Assembly: GCA_024404415.1 (NCBI GenBank)
Contig: JAKSPX010000081.1
Coordinates: 1-6,852 of the forward strand
Length of the DNA: 6,852 nucleotides
DNA from: Clostridia bacterium
Lineage (GTDB): Bacteria; Bacillota; Clostridia; Oscillospirales; QAMX01
Direction of reading: 5' to 3'
Shown here: one piece after another, positions 5,900 through 6,852 of the stretch
Layout of the letters: each line of letters opens with the position of its first letter
How positions within the stretch are numbered: position 1 is the stretch's first letter
Notes under the pieces: model-generated
What the model was told of the DNA's origin: nothing
The model's input: only the letters and a program-made list of their open reading frames with translations
Database searches by the model: none
Made by a program: the position numbers and the translations under genes

Positions 5900-6852
5900 A
5901 TGGATCCGAAAGCATTTTATAACCTTACCTATGGGCTTTTCGTCCTCGCCGCGCACGACGGGAAAAAGGACAACGCCTGCATCATCAACACGGCCATTCA
6001 GACCGCGTCTTCTCCCGACAAGCTCTCCATCGCGGTGAACAAAGCCAACTACACCGCGGAGATGCTGGAAAAGACCGATTTCTTCACCATTTCGGTCATC
6101 AGCGAGGCGGCGGATTTTGATCTCTTCACCCGCTTCGGCTTCCGGTCCGGACGTGATACCGATAAGTTCGAAGGCTTTTATGAAACCAAACGCACATCAA
6201 ACGGCACCCTGGCCGTCCTGAAGGGCACCAACGCCTATTTCTCGGCGAAGATTACCCACCGGCTCGACGTCGGAAGCCACATGCTCTTCGTCGCCGAGAT
6301 CACCGAGGCCGAAGTCCTTTCGGATATTCCGTCGGCGACCTACGCATACTATTTTAAGAACATCAAACCCAAGCCGCAGAAGGCCGCCAAAACGGTCTGG
6401 CGGTGCCGGATCTGCGGCTACGAATACGAGGGAGAAGAGCTCCCCGCCGATTTTGTCTGTCCCTTATGCAAGCACCCCGCGTCCGATTTTGAAAAAGTGA
6501 CTGCCCCAAAAGCTGAAATCGAAGTCATGAATATAGAAAAGGAGAATAACAACATGAAAACCTACAAGTGCAAAGTCTGCGGTGAAGTTTTCACCGTCAA
6601 GGATGGCGAAACCCCGGTCTGCCCCAGATGCAAGCAGTCGGGCGACAAGCTGGAAGAGCTCGCCAACAAGTATGCCGGCACCATGACCGAAAAGAATCTC
6701 GAGGCCGCCTTCGCCGGTGAATCCCAGGCCAGAAACAAGTACACCTATTTCGCCTCCGCCGCCAAGAAGGAAGGCTATGAGCAGATTTCCGCTCTCTTCC
6801 TCAAGACCGCCGACAACGAAAAAGAACACGCCAAGATGTGGTTCAAGGAACT
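5900..6852 (+). CDS. Flavin-reductase-like/rubredoxin protein (Hrb type), frame open into rubrerythrin
   Basis: The protein matches high-molecular-weight rubredoxin (Hrb/NrdA type): an FMN-binding flavin-reductase-like domain at about 1-155 (MDPKAFYNLTYGLFVLAAHDG, then CIINTAIQ, ISVISEAADFDLFTRFGFRSGRDTDKF) followed by a rubredoxin domain with C169-x2-C172 and C187-x2-C190. Such proteins pass electrons from NAD(P)H to flavodiiron proteins or rubrerythrins in anaerobes. AAGGA at 5889-5893 lies 6 bases before the ATG, which is 2 bases after the perR stop. No stop codon occurs after the rubredoxin domain. The frame passes through a short AT-richer stretch (about residues 204-218) directly into the rubrerythrin ATG at 6554 and is still open at the window end. 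It may be a true three-domain fusion, or the stop has been lost and rubrerythrin is also made from its own start. The Hrb domains end near 6498. Confidence 0.85.
   Translation, partial: MDPKAFYNLTYGLFVLAAHDGKKDNACIINTAIQTASSPDKLSIAVNKANYTAEMLEKTDFFTISVISEAADFDLFTRFGFRSGRDTDKFEGFYETKRTSNGTLAVLKGTNAYFSAKITHRLDVGSHMLFVAEITEAEVLSDIPSATYAYYFKNIKPKPQKAAKTVWRCRICGYEYEGEELPADFVCPLCKHPASDFEKVTAPKAEIEVMNIEKENNNMKTYKCKVCGEVFTVKDGETPVCPRCKQSGDKLEELANKYAGTMTEKNLEAAFAGESQARNKYTYFASAAKKEGYEQISALFLKTADNEKEHAKMWFKE
6539..6544 (+). promoter_or_regulatory. Internal ribosome binding site for rubrerythrin
   Basis: AAGGAG lies 9 bases before ATG 6554, followed by an A-rich leader typical of intergenic ribosome sites. 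It sits inside the longer open frame that begins at 5900 and is the main reason to think rubrerythrin is also translated on its own. Confidence 0.75.
6554..6852 (+). CDS. rbr: Reverse rubrerythrin (rubredoxin domain first), 3' end missing
   Basis: Rubrerythrins reduce hydrogen peroxide to water, and the reverse type with an N-terminal rubredoxin domain is the main peroxide/oxygen reductase induced by PerR derepression in clostridia. Visible from M1 are the small rubredoxin domain MKTYKCKVCG...CPRC with C6/C9 and C23/C26, and the first half of the ferritin-like diiron domain: E56 in AAFAGESQARNKY and the ExxH pair E89/H92 in DNEKEHAK, both iron ligands. The sequence ends at residue 100 of about 180-190 expected. 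ATG 6554 is chosen because the family starts here and AAGGAG precedes it at good spacing. It is in frame with the upstream Hrb-type gene with no stop between, so it could instead be the C-terminal part of a fusion. Electrons would plausibly come from the Hrb protein. Confidence 0.9.
   Translation, partial: MKTYKCKVCGEVFTVKDGETPVCPRCKQSGDKLEELANKYAGTMTEKNLEAAFAGESQARNKYTYFASAAKKEGYEQISALFLKTADNEKEHAKMWFKE

Overview
The window looks like a chromosomal segment from a GC-rich anaerobic Firmicute, probably a Clostridia/Oscillospiraceae-type organism. This is inferred from strong AAGGAG-type ribosome sites, a PerR-type repressor followed by a flavoredoxin-rubredoxin protein and a reverse rubrerythrin (an anaerobe oxygen/peroxide defence set), and the mix of families. 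No rRNA or other taxonomic marker is present, so the assignment is tentative.

Positions 1-5228 hold one tightly packed plus-strand operon. It starts with the 3' part of dppD (ATPase, cut by the window edge), then dppF (ATPase), dppB (permease), an interruption, dppC (permease) and a pdxA-family dehydrogenase. Together D, F, B and C form the membrane part of an oligopeptide/dipeptide/nickel-type ABC importer. The substrate-binding protein is not in the window. The PdxA-like enzyme is more likely a catabolic PdxA2-type enzyme that acts on a phosphorylated four-carbon acid than part of vitamin B6 synthesis, but the substrate is not shown by the sequence.

The interruption between dppB and dppC is the most unusual part of the window. 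Positions 2743-2953 contain nine tandem short hairpins about 20 bases apart: seven perfect, one with internal mismatches and one degenerate. Each is framed as ATC...GAT. Stem sequences differ from hairpin to hairpin while pairing is kept. Three-base TTC-type spacers join the left half and GAA spacers the right half, so the array inverts at its middle. A low-GC gene (2971-3318) for a four-helix-bundle protein of the 23S-rRNA-intervening-sequence/Avd-like family follows at once. Its stop codon overlaps the dppC start. This looks like an inserted cassette that has become part of the operon.

Positions 5229-5504 are intergenic. They hold a dispersed-repeat-like inverted element (5265-5338), a strong intrinsic terminator (5360-5389), an extended -10 promoter (5435-5463) and a perfect 7-1-7 Per/Fur-type operator (5475-5489).

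Positions 5505-6852 hold the second operon: a PerR/Fur-family repressor, a flavin-reductase-like/rubredoxin protein (Hrb type) and a reverse rubrerythrin that runs off the window. Two features stand out. The repressor lacks the HxH pair that normally binds the regulatory metal. The Hrb frame has no stop codon before the rubrerythrin start, so the two are one open frame, although rubrerythrin also has its own good ribosome site.
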